DNA of 64,000 bases from HLUCCA09 sp038757905 (GTDB lineage Bacteria > Pseudomonadota > Alphaproteobacteria > Rhodobacterales > Rhodobacteraceae). Shown piece by piece: positions 7,975 to 17,389 of this stretch. The stretch covers positions 15,324-79,323 of the forward strand of contig JBCDGG010000001.1 in NCBI GenBank assembly GCA_038757905.1, in the 5' to 3' direction. Numbering within the stretch: the first letter of the stretch is position 1; every line of letters starts with the position of its first letter. Both the position numbers and the translations under genes were made by a program. The notes beneath the pieces were generated by a model, which worked only from the letters and a program-made list of their open reading frames with translations, did not search any database and was not told where the DNA came from.

Positions 7975-8498
7975 GCGCCTGGCCGGCATGTGCACGGCGC
8001 GGACATTGGGCCTGGTGGGCCTTTGGTCAGGCGACGCGGGGCTGGCGCTCGGCCTCGTCCCGGGTTTCCGCAGGGGGACGGCCCAGCATTGCATGGATCG
8101 CTTGCGCGGCAAGATTGCGGTGCGCGTCGGCGCGGTGCCGTCGGGTGGAGCCCCCGCACATATCCGCGCCGGCCTTCCAGATCCCGTATTGCGCCACATG
8201 GTCGAGCGCGAAAAGTGCGAGCCTTACTCTGTACATCCGGCGATGATCCCTTGCTGCTTGTGTGCGACAGAATAGCGCAGGCCACCCGGCCGTCCAGCCA
8301 CCCCGGGCCGCGAAATCGCAGGTGTTGCGCCTCACGCCGTATTTCTGTCCTGAAACCGTTAACGCAGGATTTCGAGCGCGGTCGGCCATGTTCCGCCGAT
8401 GCCCGAAAAACGATGCGGCACGCACAGTTTAACTCCGCTCCGCGAGCCGCCAGCTTGGGCGTGCAGAGGTTCCAAGCGTGTGCGAGGCAGAGGATTCG
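7975..8498. other. Gap without a recognisable gene
   Basis: About 520 bp of GC-rich DNA. Open frames on both strands are arginine/proline/glycine-rich and have no family likeness. No RNA gene, repeat or clear terminator was seen. The end carries the ribosome binding site for the DUF924 gene. Confidence 0.5.
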
Positions 8499-9119
8499 AT
8501 GAGTGCTAATCAGAAGGGAACACCCCTGGGGGACATCGCCCGTCCGGAGGATGTTATCCGCTACTGGGTCGACGAGGTCGGCGAGAAGGGCTGGTACACC
8601 GCGGACGACGGTGTGGACGCCGAAATCACCGCCCGTTTCGCCACGGCGTGGGACGCGGCGCGCGCCGGCGGATTGGGGGATTGGAAGTGCGGGCCGGATC
8701 GCAGCCTCGCCTATCTCCTGCTGACCGACCAGTTCCCGCGCAACATGTTCCGCGATGACCCGCGGGCCTTCGCAACGGATCGGATGGCGCGATCCGCGAC
8801 GTTGCGGGCGCTGCGGTTTCAGTGGGACATGCGTGTGCCGGAACCGGCGCGTCAGTTCTTCTACCTTCCTTTGATGCACTCCGAGGTGCTAGAGGATCAG
8901 GAGAAGTCCGTCCGGCTGGTGCTGACGCGGATGCCCGAGACCGGAACGTCGACCTTGCTGCACGCCCGCGCTCACCGCGAGGTGATCCGCCGCTTCGGGC
9001 GGTTCCCGCATCGCAACGCCGCGCTTGGCCGCGCGACGACGCAGGCGGAAGCCGCGTTCCTTGAGGCCGGGAGCTACGGCTCGGTTGTGCGCGAACTGCA
9101 AAGCAAGCAAGCGGCCTAG
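8499..9119 (+). CDS. DUF924 family protein
   Basis: 206 residues from the ATG at 8499, preceded by AGAGG. A GTG at 8478 would add seven residues and is less likely. Family features are IRYWVDEVG at the N-terminus, LLTDQFPRNMFRDDPRAFATD, FFYLPLMHSE and FGRFPHRNAALGR, the conserved blocks of DUF924, a predicted TPR-like helical fold of unknown function. It is about the normal family length. It is upstream of lpd with a gap of 233 bp, so co-transcription is uncertain. Confidence 0.88.
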   Translation: MSANQKGTPLGDIARPEDVIRYWVDEVGEKGWYTADDGVDAEITARFATAWDAARAGGLGDWKCGPDRSLAYLLLTDQFPRNMFRDDPRAFATDRMARSATLRALRFQWDMRVPEPARQFFYLPLMHSEVLEDQEKSVRLVLTRMPETGTSTLLHARAHREVIRRFGRFPHRNAALGRATTQAEAAFLEAGSYGSVVRELQSKQAA

Positions 9120-9352
9120 GCGCTTCTCCGGCGTGTGCACGGCGTGGGCAGCGCTGCCCGCGCCCGCCTCCCTTGCCTCCAACCACCTGTTTTTAAATCG
9201 AAACGCACGGATCGGGCGGCGCCTTGCCCGGGCGTCCGCCTGCGCGCGTCCCGGGCCGCGTCCACAGGGCGCGGGCCCAGACGGTTGGGCGCCGCGAAGA
9301 GATCGTTTAGGGGTGAACGAAATAGGGCAACAGCACTCTGGAGGGCCTGAAC

Positions 9353-10750
9353 ATGGCAGATACCCATTACGATATGGTCGTGATCGGCGCGGGTCCCGGC
9401 GGCTATGTCGCCGCGATCCGCGGCGCGCAGCTTGGTCTCAAGGTGGCCTGCATCGAACGCGAGCATTTCGGCGGGATCTGCCTCAATTGGGGCTGCATTC
9501 CCACCAAGAGCCTGCTGCGCTCCGCCGAGGTCTATCACCTGATGGAGCGCGCGCCGGAGTTCGGGCTTTCGGCCGAGAAGATCGGCTATGACATCGATGC
9601 CGTCGTTAAACGCTCCCGGGGGATCGCCAAACAGTTGAACTCCGGCGTTCAGCATCTGCTGAAGAAGAACAAGGTGACGGCCATCGTCGGCGAGGCGACG
9701 CTGCCCGCAAAGGGCAAGGTGTCCGTCAAGACCGACAAGGGCGTGCAGGAGCTGACGGCGAAGGGCATCGTCGTTGCGACGGGGGCCCATGCGCGGGAAC
9801 TGCCAGGCCTGGAAGCCGATGGCGCGCGCGTCTGGACATACAAGCACGCGCTGATGCCGCCGCATATGCCGAAGAAGCTCCTGGTGATCGGGTCGGGGGC
9901 GATCGGGATCGAGTTTGCCAGCTTCTTCAATACGCTGGGTGCCGACACCACGGTGGTCGAGGTGCAGGACCGTATTCTGCCCGTGGAAGACGCCGAGATC
10001 TCGGCCCTTGCCAAGAAGAGCTTCACCAAGCAGGGGATGACGATCCGCGAGAACGCCATCGTCAAGAAGCTCGACCGCGGCAAGAGCGCCGTGACCGCGC
10101 ATATCGAAGCCGGCGGCCAGGTGGAAACGGCGGAGTTCGACACCGTCATTTCCGCCGTCGGGATCGTGGCCAACACCGCCGGGCTCGGCCTGGAGGCGCT
10201 CGGCGTGAAGCTCGACCGCAGCTTTGCCGTGACCGACGACTATTGCCGGACGGGCGTCGACGGTCTCTACGTGATCGGGGATGCCACCAACGGGCCCTGG
10301 CTCGCCCACAAGGCCAGCCACGAAGGCGTCATGGTGGCGGAACTGATCGCCGGCAGCAACTCCGCCCATCCCGTCCAGCCGCACCAGATCGCCGGATGCA
10401 CCTATTGCCATCCACAGATCGCCTCGGTCGGTCTGACCGAGGCCGGCGCCAAGGCTGCGGGGCGCGAGATCCGGGTTGGCCGGTTCCCCTTCATCGGCAA
10501 CGGCAAGGCGCTCGCCCTGGGCGAGCCCGAGGGTCTGATCAAGACGGTGTTCGACGCGCAGACGGGCGAATTGCTTGGGGCGCATATGATCGGCGCCGAG
10601 GTGACGGAGCTCATTCAGGGATACGTCGTCGGGCAGAAGCTGGAGACCACTGAAGAAGACTTGATGGAGACGGTCTTCCCTCATCCGACGCTCAGTGAAA
10701 TGATGCACGAGAGTGTTCTCGATGCCTATGACCGGGTGATTCATGTCTGA
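9353..10750 (+). CDS. lpdA: Dihydrolipoyl dehydrogenase (E3)
   Basis: 465 residues, full length for dihydrolipoamide dehydrogenase, the FAD-flavoprotein E3 of 2-oxoacid dehydrogenase complexes. Visible are the FAD motif GAGPGGYVAA (12-21), the redox pair GGICLNWGCIPTK (C43, C48), the NAD motif GSGAIGIEFASFF, the second FAD motif YVIGDAT and the C-terminal catalytic PHPTLSE. It reoxidises dihydrolipoyl groups to form NADH in the cytoplasm. E1/E2 genes are not next to it. The next gene overlaps its end by 8 bp, suggesting co-transcription. Confidence 0.93.
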   Translation: MADTHYDMVVIGAGPGGYVAAIRGAQLGLKVACIEREHFGGICLNWGCIPTKSLLRSAEVYHLMERAPEFGLSAEKIGYDIDAVVKRSRGIAKQLNSGVQHLLKKNKVTAIVGEATLPAKGKVSVKTDKGVQELTAKGIVVATGAHARELPGLEADGARVWTYKHALMPPHMPKKLLVIGSGAIGIEFASFFNTLGADTTVVEVQDRILPVEDAEISALAKKSFTKQGMTIRENAIVKKLDRGKSAVTAHIEAGGQVETAEFDTVISAVGIVANTAGLGLEALGVKLDRSFAVTDDYCRTGVDGLYVIGDATNGPWLAHKASHEGVMVAELIAGSNSAHPVQPHQIAGCTYCHPQIASVGLTEAGAKAAGREIRVGRFPFIGNGKALALGEPEGLIKTVFDAQTGELLGAHMIGAEVTELIQGYVVGQKLETTEEDLMETVFPHPTLSEMMHESVLDAYDRVIHV

Positions 10751-11183
10751 CATCTTCTCGATGGTGCGGGGCGCGCGCACCGCCCTGCGCGCCGGCGCAG
10801 CGGCGCTAGCGCTCGCACTGGTGCCCGCCGCCGAGGCCGCCGCCGCGGACCTTATCGGCGAGTACACCGCGTGGTTGAGTCCGCGCGACGCGCAAAGCTC
10901 CCGCGGCCAACCCCTGACGGATATCTGCGCAATCGTTCAGCAGGACCGCGCCAATTATCACCGGTTCGGGCTGCGCGATCCCGGGGATGGCGCCGATAGC
11001 CTGTTCGGCTCTCAGGAGGCCCGGGCGCAGATCACCCAGGATTGCCGCTACGCCATCGACGGGTTCGAGCCCTATGCCCGCGAAAGGCTGCTGCAGAACG
11101 GCGAGCCGGTCTATATCTGGGTGCGCGTCTACGGCGACGGCGATCGGCCGGCCTATGTGCTGGTGCGCGAGGGCGCGGGCTAG
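10743..11183 (+). CDS. Exported hypothetical protein
   Basis: 146 residues. The N-terminus has a basic region and a hydrophobic alanine/leucine stretch (about 15-34) ending in AEAAAA, a likely Sec signal peptide. The mature part is about 110 residues with two cysteines (TDICAIV and TQDCRYAI) that could form a disulfide. It overlaps the end of lpdA by 8 bp and is followed after 4 bp by the MFS gene. No family recognised; probably periplasmic. Confidence 0.7.
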   Translation: MSDIFSMVRGARTALRAGAAALALALVPAAEAAAADLIGEYTAWLSPRDAQSSRGQPLTDICAIVQQDRANYHRFGLRDPGDGADSLFGSQEARAQITQDCRYAIDGFEPYARERLLQNGEPVYIWVRVYGDGDRPAYVLVREGAG

Positions 11184-11187
11184 GCAC

Positions 11188-12378
11188 TTGACCGCCTCGG
11201 CCGCATCTGCGGCACCGGGACAGGACACAACGCAACCGTTGCTCGTGATGGCGCTGTGGCTTGCGGGCCTTGGCGCCGCGGCCCAGTACGGCAAGGTGGC
11301 GGTGGTCTACGACATGTTGCCGTCGGTCTATCCGGGCGTGGGCGCCACGCTCGGCTGGGCGGTGTCGCTCGTCGGTGTGGTCGGCATCGTGCTGGGCGTC
11401 GTGGCCGGGGTCGTCGTGGCGCAGGTCGGCCTGCGGCGGGCGATGGTCGTCGGCCTGGCGGGCGGGGCGCTCCTGTCGGCCCTGCAGGCGCTGACGCCGC
11501 CCTTTGCGGTCTTTCTGGGCCTGCGTGTGATCGAGGGGCTTTCGCATCTTGCCCTCGTGGTGGCGGCGCCCACGCTGATCTCTCAGGTCTCCGCCCCGCG
11601 CCACCGGGGGTTCACGCTGACGCTGTGGGGCACGTTCTTCGGCGTGGCGTTCGCGCTCATCGCCGCGCTTGGCCTGCCCCTTGCGATGCGGCACGGGCTG
11701 TCGGCGCTGTTTCTGGCGCATGCGCTTTGGATGGCCGTCTGTGCCGCGCTGCTCGCCGTCATGCTGCCGCGAGACGCGCGGGCGGGCGGTGGGTGGCCGA
11801 ACCTGGGCAGCATCCTCGCGCGGAGTGCGAGCCTTTACCGCTCGCCGTTCATCGGCGCGCCGGCGTGGGGCTGGCTGTTCTATACGTTCTCCTTCGTCAG
11901 CCTGCTGACGCTGATCCCGCCCTACATCCCGGAAGAGGCGCGCGTTGCGACGCTGACGGCGATGCCGCTCATTTCCATCGCGTCATCCCTGGTGCTCGGC
12001 GTCGCTCTTCTGCGGGTGATCTCTCCGGTCGGTGTGATCCGGCTCGGATTTCTGACGGCGGCGGCCGGGGTCCTGTCGCTGCTGATCTGGCCCGGCGCAC
12101 CGGCGCTCTGTCTTGTGACGGCCGCCGCGCTCGGGCTTGTCCAGGGGGCGAGCTTCGCCGCTGTGCCCGACCTCAACGCAGCGGCGGCAGATCGGGCGCT
12201 GGCCAACGGCGGGCTCGCGCAGATGGGCAATCTGGGCAACACGCTGGGCGTCCCGGTCCTGGCGGCGGGCATCGCGCTCGCGGATCTGCCGGGCCTTCTG
12301 GTGCCACTGGCGCTGGCGCTGAGCATGGGTGCCCTCAGTCATGCCGTGCTCGCTCGGCGGCGCGCGGCCCTCGGTTAG
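11188..12378 (+). CDS. MFS transporter
   Basis: 396 residues read from a TTG at 11188, four bases after the preceding stop. About 12 hydrophobic segments in two halves, with a short basic loop GLRRAMVVG between the second and third segments, the usual place of the MFS A-motif, and a central cytoplasmic loop around PRDARAGGGWP. The substrate cannot be inferred. The frame is open far upstream in another gene, so the start rests on gene spacing and the position of the first membrane segment. Confidence 0.82.
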   Translation: MTASAASAAPGQDTTQPLLVMALWLAGLGAAAQYGKVAVVYDMLPSVYPGVGATLGWAVSLVGVVGIVLGVVAGVVVAQVGLRRAMVVGLAGGALLSALQALTPPFAVFLGLRVIEGLSHLALVVAAPTLISQVSAPRHRGFTLTLWGTFFGVAFALIAALGLPLAMRHGLSALFLAHALWMAVCAALLAVMLPRDARAGGGWPNLGSILARSASLYRSPFIGAPAWGWLFYTFSFVSLLTLIPPYIPEEARVATLTAMPLISIASSLVLGVALLRVISPVGVIRLGFLTAAAGVLSLLIWPGAPALCLVTAAALGLVQGASFAAVPDLNAAAADRALANGGLAQMGNLGNTLGVPVLAAGIALADLPGLLVPLALALSMGALSHAVLARRRAALG

Positions 12379-12614
12379 TGCGCTTCGTTTGTGCGTTTGC
12401 CGTCTCGTCGCGGCCTTTCGTTGCGCATGCGGGCGACCGCGCGTTCCTAGGATAGAGCGAAGTTCTCTGGAGCAGCGCTTCCGGCGCCCGGGCCGGTATC
12501 CCCGCCAGGAAAGTGCGGCGGTTCACGAGCCTTCCCAACCATCGCCCGAATTTTAGCCAAATCTTCGCCGATCTTGCCCCCTGTCTGAGTGACGACGTGT
12601 CTTAAGAGGTTCCC

Positions 12615-13244
12615 ATGACGGCTATCGCCAAACTCGCTGCCATCTGCACCGCGGTGTTCTGCATGAGCGCGCCAGCGCTCTCGGCGACGATGGAGTTCAT
12701 CCCGCCCAACGATACGACGGGCCAAGTGTGGTCGACCAACACGGTGGACGGGTGGGACTCCGGACGGGGCATCGGGTTCTCGGTGACGGAGGCGGTCGAG
12801 GTCGACAGCCTCGGTGTCTTCCACGACCTGACGGGGATCGATGTCTCCTATGGACTCTACGAGATTTCTTCCGGCTCGGGCAATTTCAGCCGATCGGCCA
12901 CGCTGCGGTCGGGGTCCTCCACGATCACCACATCTGGGTTGGATTGGGTGGACTTCGCCGTCGCTCCGCTGACCCTCGCCCCCGGCACCAACTACCTGCT
13001 GGAGTTCAGCATCGGCGGCCCGGCGAACCAGAATTTCTTCTACAACAACGGCAATGTTGCTTGGTCCCAGTCCGTCTTCACCTCCCTCGACGGGACGCTG
13101 GGCGACTCGTTCAGCAATTTCGTGGTCGGCGCGTTCCGGTTGAACGGCGACGAGACGTCCGTCGTACCGCTGCCCGGCGGTCTCGTGCTGATGGTCGGGG
13201 CCTTCGCGGCGTTCGGCGCGCTGCGCGGGCGGCGTCGGAGCTGA
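12615..13244 (+). CDS. Secreted protein with VPLPGG-type C-terminal sorting tail
   Basis: 209 residues. A signal peptide (about 1-23, ending in ALSA) is followed by a beta-rich domain with alternating strand and glycine/asparagine turns. The C-terminus has VVPLPGG, a hydrophobic helix (LVLMVGAFAAFGAL) and the basic end RGRRRS, the three-part VPLPA/PEP-CTERM architecture recognised by exosortase-type systems in Rhodobacterales. No exosortase is in the window. It likely ends up outside the cell, possibly in the extracellular matrix. A clear SD (AAGAGG) lies at about 12605. Confidence 0.75.
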   Translation: MTAIAKLAAICTAVFCMSAPALSATMEFIPPNDTTGQVWSTNTVDGWDSGRGIGFSVTEAVEVDSLGVFHDLTGIDVSYGLYEISSGSGNFSRSATLRSGSSTITTSGLDWVDFAVAPLTLAPGTNYLLEFSIGGPANQNFFYNNGNVAWSQSVFTSLDGTLGDSFSNFVVGAFRLNGDETSVVPLPGGLVLMVGAFAAFGALRGRRRS

Positions 13245-13299
13245 GCACACCACCTCCGGTTCTGCTCACCGCATGTCCAGGGCAGGGGCGCCTCAAACC

Positions 13300-13640
13300 T
13301 TGACGCTGCGGCGCCTGAGTGCGCGTGCCCCGATCACCCCAGGAGCTCCCAGCCGAAACGGCGGCCCCGTGGGCGCAGGTGTCGCCATCGGCGTGGCCTG
13401 CCGGCGCCGGAGGCGCCGCTACCGGCATCGAACGTCCCCTCGACCCGGTGCGGAGCGCGCACGCTGGATCGTCCCAGGCCACCACCAAAATCGTCCGTGC
13501 CTGGTCCCGCGTCCTTCGCCTCGACGCTGTGCCGTCTGAACACCAGCTCCCTGGGGTCGCCAAGAAATCCCAAAAGAAGCAGTGGTTGTGCAGGTTGGAT
13601 CGCCCGACGCCTCCGTCAAAACGACCGTCATTGACCCGCG
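13300..13640 (-). pseudogene. Two decayed tandem copies of the 3' end of the neighbouring sorting-tail gene
   Basis: The plus-strand text from about 13300 to 13505 aligns by eye with 13650-13855, the coding end of the gene at 13644-14324: shared blocks include GGCGGCCCCG, GGCGCCG, GCATCGAACGTCCC and GGATCGTCCCA. On the minus strand this gives GTFDAG and GRPRRWRHLRPRG where the intact gene has GTFDAGG and GTPRPVATPTPAG. A second, shorter copy (about 13510-13625) starts with the tail codons RRHSVEAKD (intact gene RRHSAKA) and then jumps to the region before the tail. Both are broken by frameshifts and deletions. This looks like tandem duplication followed by decay. Confidence 0.65.
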
Positions 13641-13643
13641 GCC

Positions 13644-14324
13644 CTACGCCTTGGCGCTGTGCCTCCTGAACGCGAGCGCCCCGAGCACGCCGAGAGCCCC
13701 CAGCAGAAGCGGCGGCCCCGCGGGTGTGGGGGTTGCCACCGGGCGCGGCGTGCCGGGGCCGGAGGAGGCGCCGCCCGCATCGAACGTCCCGAAGGCCCGC
13801 ATGCGGAGCCCGCGGGCCGGATCGTCCCACGCCTCCGCCAGAAGGTCGGTCATCGGCCCGCGCGCCGCGACGATACGAAACGCGCGGCCCTCGGCCTGGC
13901 CCTGGCCCAGGATCCGTGTGTCGGCCAGCTCCCACCGGTCGAAGTGGAAGTAGGTCGGGATCCGGTCCTCCAGCATCGTCTGGAGCACGAGCGCGGTCAG
14001 CGCCTCCGTCGTGGCGCGATGGGGGCGCAGGGCGCGCTCATCCCGCGTCCACGGGATGGTGTAGACAGCATGGCGGTGACGGGCGGTCTCGTCCTCGAAC
14101 CGGGCCCGAAACGTCACGCCCTTGGGGGTGACGCGGGCCCGGAGCACGCCCGAGCCCGCCACGCCGAAACCCGGCGCAGAGACCGTGCTGCCCCAGCCAC
14201 GTTCCACCAGGACCGCGCGTGCGCCATCGCGCAACGGATCGGGCGGGCCGACGGTTGCGGCGCCGGAGGCCACGGGAAGCGCCACGGCAAGGGCCGTCAT
14301 CACGGTCAGGAAAAGCAGTCTCAT
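13644..14324 (-). CDS. Exported protein with C-terminal sorting-like tail
   Basis: 226 residues from the ATG at 14324. Signal peptide about 1-22 (MRLLFLTVMTALAVALPVAS), a mature domain of about 175 residues, then TPTPAGPPLLLGALGVLGAL and the basic end FRRHSAKA, a VPLPA-like anchor/sorting tail. The central domain has no recognised family. An upstream in-frame start (14396) would put 24 residues before the signal peptide and is rejected. Decayed copies of its 3' end follow directly downstream. Confidence 0.72.
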   Translation of the reverse strand: MRLLFLTVMTALAVALPVASGAATVGPPDPLRDGARAVLVERGWGSTVSAPGFGVAGSGVLRARVTPKGVTFRARFEDETARHRHAVYTIPWTRDERALRPHRATTEALTALVLQTMLEDRIPTYFHFDRWELADTRILGQGQAEGRAFRIVAARGPMTDLLAEAWDDPARGLRMRAFGTFDAGGASSGPGTPRPVATPTPAGPPLLLGALGVLGALAFRRHSAKA

Positions 14325-14419
14325 AGGGCCCCCGGAGTGGCCCCCTCGCACGCCACAGCTTAGGCGTTTCGGGGCACCGGTCAATCCCGGGTGCACGACA
14401 ATTCAGCCTGTGTCAGTAT

Positions 14420-14434
14420 GTTCTTCTTCCGTTC
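14420..14434. promoter_or_regulatory. LexA (SOS) box upstream of uvrA
   Basis: GTTC-TTCTTCC-GTTC at 14420-14434 matches exactly the GTTC-N7-GTTC direct repeat bound by LexA in alphaproteobacteria. It lies 66 bp before the uvrA start codon, a suitable promoter position. The divergent gene at 14324 lies 95 bp away on the other side. Confidence 0.8.
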
Positions 14435-14500
14435 TCACTTTCCCATTGGCCGCAGAGCCCGCTTCGCCTACTTAGGAGGAATCGACTGGAGGTGGGACTC

Positions 14501-17389
14501 ATGGCCGAGCAGAAGCACATCGCGGTCCGCGGCGCGCGGGAGCACAATCTGAAGTCGATCGACGTGGACATCCCGCGCGACCGGCTTGTCGTCGTCACCG
14601 GGCTGTCGGGGTCGGGTAAGTCCTCGCTCGCCTTCGACACGATCTATGCCGAGGGGCAGCGCCGCTATGTCGAAAGCCTGTCGGCCTATGCGCGGCAGTT
14701 CCTCGACATGATGGAAAAGCCCGATGTCGATCACATCACGGGCCTCAGCCCCGCGATCTCCATCGAGCAGAAGACCACGTCGAAGAACCCGCGCTCCACC
14801 GTTGGCACGGTGACGGAGATCTACGACTATCTGCGCCTGCTCTACGCCCGTGTCGGGACGCCCTATTCGCCCGCCACGGGCCTGCCGATCGAGGCGCAGC
14901 AGGTGCAGGACATGGTCGACCGGGTGATGGCGATGGCGGAGGGGACGCGCGCCTACCTGCTCGCCCCCATCGTGCGCGACCGCAAGGGCGAGTATCGCAA
15001 GGAGTTTCTGGAGCTGCGCAAGCAGGGCTTCCAGCGCGTCAAGGTCGACGGGCAGTTCTACGAGCTGGACGACCCGCCCAAGCTCGACAAGAAGTACCGC
15101 CACGATATCGACGTGGTGGTGGACCGGATCGTCGTGCGCGAGGGGATGGAAACCCGGCTCGCCGACAGCTTTCGCACCGCGCTCGATCTGGCCGAGGGCA
15201 TCGCCATCTTCGAGACGGCCCCGCCGGAGGAGGAGGGCGAGCCCGAGCGCATCACCTTTTCGGAGAACTTCGCCTGCCCGGTTTCCGGCTTCACCATTCC
15301 CGAGATCGAGCCGCGCCTCTTTTCCTTCAACGCCCCCTTCGGCGCCTGCCCGGATTGCGACGGGCTGGGGCAGGAGCTGTTCTTCGACGAGGCGCTCGTT
15401 GTCCCCGATGCGACGCTGAAGATCTATGACGGTGCCCTGGCCCCCTGGCGCAAGGGCAAGAGCCCCTATTTCCTTCAAACCATCGAAGCCATCGCCAAGC
15501 ATTACGAGTTCGACAAGAACACCCGCTGGAAGGACCTGCCGGCCCATGTGAAGCAGGTCTTCCTCTACGGCTCCGGCGAGGACGAGATCCTGTTCCGCTA
15601 CGACGAGGGCGGGCGCGTCTATCAGGTGTCGCGCCCGTTCGAGGGCGTGGTGCCCAACATGGAGCGCCGCTACCGCGAGACCGACAGTGCCTGGGTGCGC
15701 GAGGAGTTCGAGCGCTATCAGAACAACCGCCCCTGCGGCACCTGCGAAGGCTATCGCCTGCGGCCCGAAGCGCTGGCCGTCAAGATCGGCCCCGCCGACG
15801 GCGCGGCGGAGGACCGGCTGCATATCGGTCAGGTCGTGCGGATGTCGATCAAGCAGGCCTATGAATGGTGCGACACCGTCCCGGCCAACCTGACCAAGCA
15901 GAAGAACGAGATCGCCCGCGCGATCCTGAAAGAGATCCGCGAGCGGCTGGGCTTTCTTAACAATGTCGGGCTGGAGTACCTGACGCTCAGCCGGAACGCA
16001 GGCACGCTGTCGGGCGGCGAAAGCCAGCGCATCCGCCTGGCCTCGCAGATCGGCTCCGGCCTCACGGGCGTGCTCTACGTGCTCGACGAACCCTCCATCG
16101 GCCTTCACCAGCGCGACAATGACCGGCTGCTGACCACGCTGAAGAACCTGCGCGATCAGGGCAACACGGTGATCGTGGTCGAGCACGATGAAGAGGCCGT
16201 GCGCGAGGCCGACTACGTTTTCGATATCGGCCCGGGCGCCGGGGTCCATGGCGGGCAGGTTGTCGCCCATGGCACGCCTGCCGATATCATGGCCAATGCG
16301 GACAGCATCACCGGCGACTACCTCGCCGGGCGGCGCGAGATCGCGGTGCCGGCGGAGCGGCGCGCGGGCAACGGCAAGGCGCTGAAGGTCGTGAAGGCCC
16401 ATGGCAACAACCTCAAGGACGTGACGGTGGAGTTTCCGCTGGGCAAGTTCGTCTGCGTCACGGGCGTGTCCGGCGGTGGCAAGTCGACGCTGACCATCGA
16501 GACGCTGTTCAAGACGGCGTCGATGCGGCTGAACGGGGCGCGGCAGACGCCCGCCCCCTGCGAGACGATCAAGGGGCTGGAGCATCTCGACAAGGTCATC
16601 GACATCGACCAGCGCCCCATCGGCCGCACGCCGCGTTCGAATCCCGCCACCTATACCGGGGCCTTCACGCCCATCCGCGACTGGTTCGCCGGGCTGCCGG
16701 AGGCCAAGGCGCGCGGCTACAAGCCCGGCCGCTTCAGCTTCAACGTCAAAGGCGGGCGCTGCGAGGCGTGCCAGGGCGACGGCGTCATCAAGATCGAGAT
16801 GCACTTTTTGCCGGATGTCTACGTCACCTGCGAGACCTGCAACGGCGCGCGCTACAACCGCGAAACGCTGGAGATCAAGTTCAAGGGCAAGAGCATTGCC
16901 GATGTGCTCGATATGACGGTCGAAGATGCGCAGGACTTCTTCAAGGCCGTCCCCTCGATCCGCGAGAAGATGGATGCGCTGGTGCGGGTGGGCCTGGGCT
17001 ATATCAAGGTGGGCCAGCAGGCGACGACGCTGTCGGGCGGCGAGGCGCAGCGCGTGAAACTGTCCAAGGAGCTGGCCAAGCGCTCCACCGGGCGCACGCT
17101 TTATATTCTGGACGAGCCGACAACAGGATTACATTTCGAGGATGTACGCAAGCTTCTTGAAGTGCTGCATGAACTCGTGGAGCAGGGCAACACCGTTGTC
17201 GTGATCGAGCACAATCTCGACGTGGTCAAAACCGCCGACTGGGTGATCGATATCGGCCCCGAAGGCGGCGACGGCGGCGGCAGCGTGGTGGCGACCGGCA
17301 CGCCCGAAGACATCGCCGACAGTGCCGAAAGCCACACGGGCCGCTACCTCAAGCCGATGCTGGCGGCGCGAAAGGTCGCCGCCGAGTGA
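14501..17389 (+). CDS. uvrA: Excinuclease ABC subunit A
   Basis: 962 residues, a full-length UvrA, the damage-sensing ATPase of nucleotide excision repair. Two ABC modules: Walker A GLSGSGKS (34-41) with signature LSGGESQR, and Walker A GVSGGGKS with signature LSGGEAQR. The C-terminal zinc module CEACQGDG...CETCNGAR is intact. In the first zinc module the leading pair is CPVS rather than CxxC, a substitution I believe is common in alphaproteobacterial UvrA. The ATG at 14501 has GGAGG 8 bases upstream and is preferred to a GTG at 14492. Regulated by the LexA box at 14420-14434. Confidence 0.97.
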   Translation: MAEQKHIAVRGAREHNLKSIDVDIPRDRLVVVTGLSGSGKSSLAFDTIYAEGQRRYVESLSAYARQFLDMMEKPDVDHITGLSPAISIEQKTTSKNPRSTVGTVTEIYDYLRLLYARVGTPYSPATGLPIEAQQVQDMVDRVMAMAEGTRAYLLAPIVRDRKGEYRKEFLELRKQGFQRVKVDGQFYELDDPPKLDKKYRHDIDVVVDRIVVREGMETRLADSFRTALDLAEGIAIFETAPPEEEGEPERITFSENFACPVSGFTIPEIEPRLFSFNAPFGACPDCDGLGQELFFDEALVVPDATLKIYDGALAPWRKGKSPYFLQTIEAIAKHYEFDKNTRWKDLPAHVKQVFLYGSGEDEILFRYDEGGRVYQVSRPFEGVVPNMERRYRETDSAWVREEFERYQNNRPCGTCEGYRLRPEALAVKIGPADGAAEDRLHIGQVVRMSIKQAYEWCDTVPANLTKQKNEIARAILKEIRERLGFLNNVGLEYLTLSRNAGTLSGGESQRIRLASQIGSGLTGVLYVLDEPSIGLHQRDNDRLLTTLKNLRDQGNTVIVVEHDEEAVREADYVFDIGPGAGVHGGQVVAHGTPADIMANADSITGDYLAGRREIAVPAERRAGNGKALKVVKAHGNNLKDVTVEFPLGKFVCVTGVSGGGKSTLTIETLFKTASMRLNGARQTPAPCETIKGLEHLDKVIDIDQRPIGRTPRSNPATYTGAFTPIRDWFAGLPEAKARGYKPGRFSFNVKGGRCEACQGDGVIKIEMHFLPDVYVTCETCNGARYNRETLEIKFKGKSIADVLDMTVEDAQDFFKAVPSIREKMDALVRVGLGYIKVGQQATTLSGGEAQRVKLSKELAKRSTGRTLYILDEPTTGLHFEDVRKLLEVLHELVEQGNTVVVIEHNLDVVKTADWVIDIGPEGGDGGGSVVATGTPEDIADSAESHTGRYLKPMLAARKVAAE

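Noticed and set aside
8640..9186. Alternative minus-strand frames across the DUF924 gene
   Set aside because: Arg/Ser-rich shadow; DUF924 blocks on the plus strand are clear.
9116..10867. 583-codon minus-strand frame opposite lpdA
   Set aside because: Shadow frame; lpdA has all catalytic motifs.
14468..16804. 778-codon minus-strand frame opposite uvrA
   Set aside because: Antisense shadow of a clear uvrA; no domain in it.
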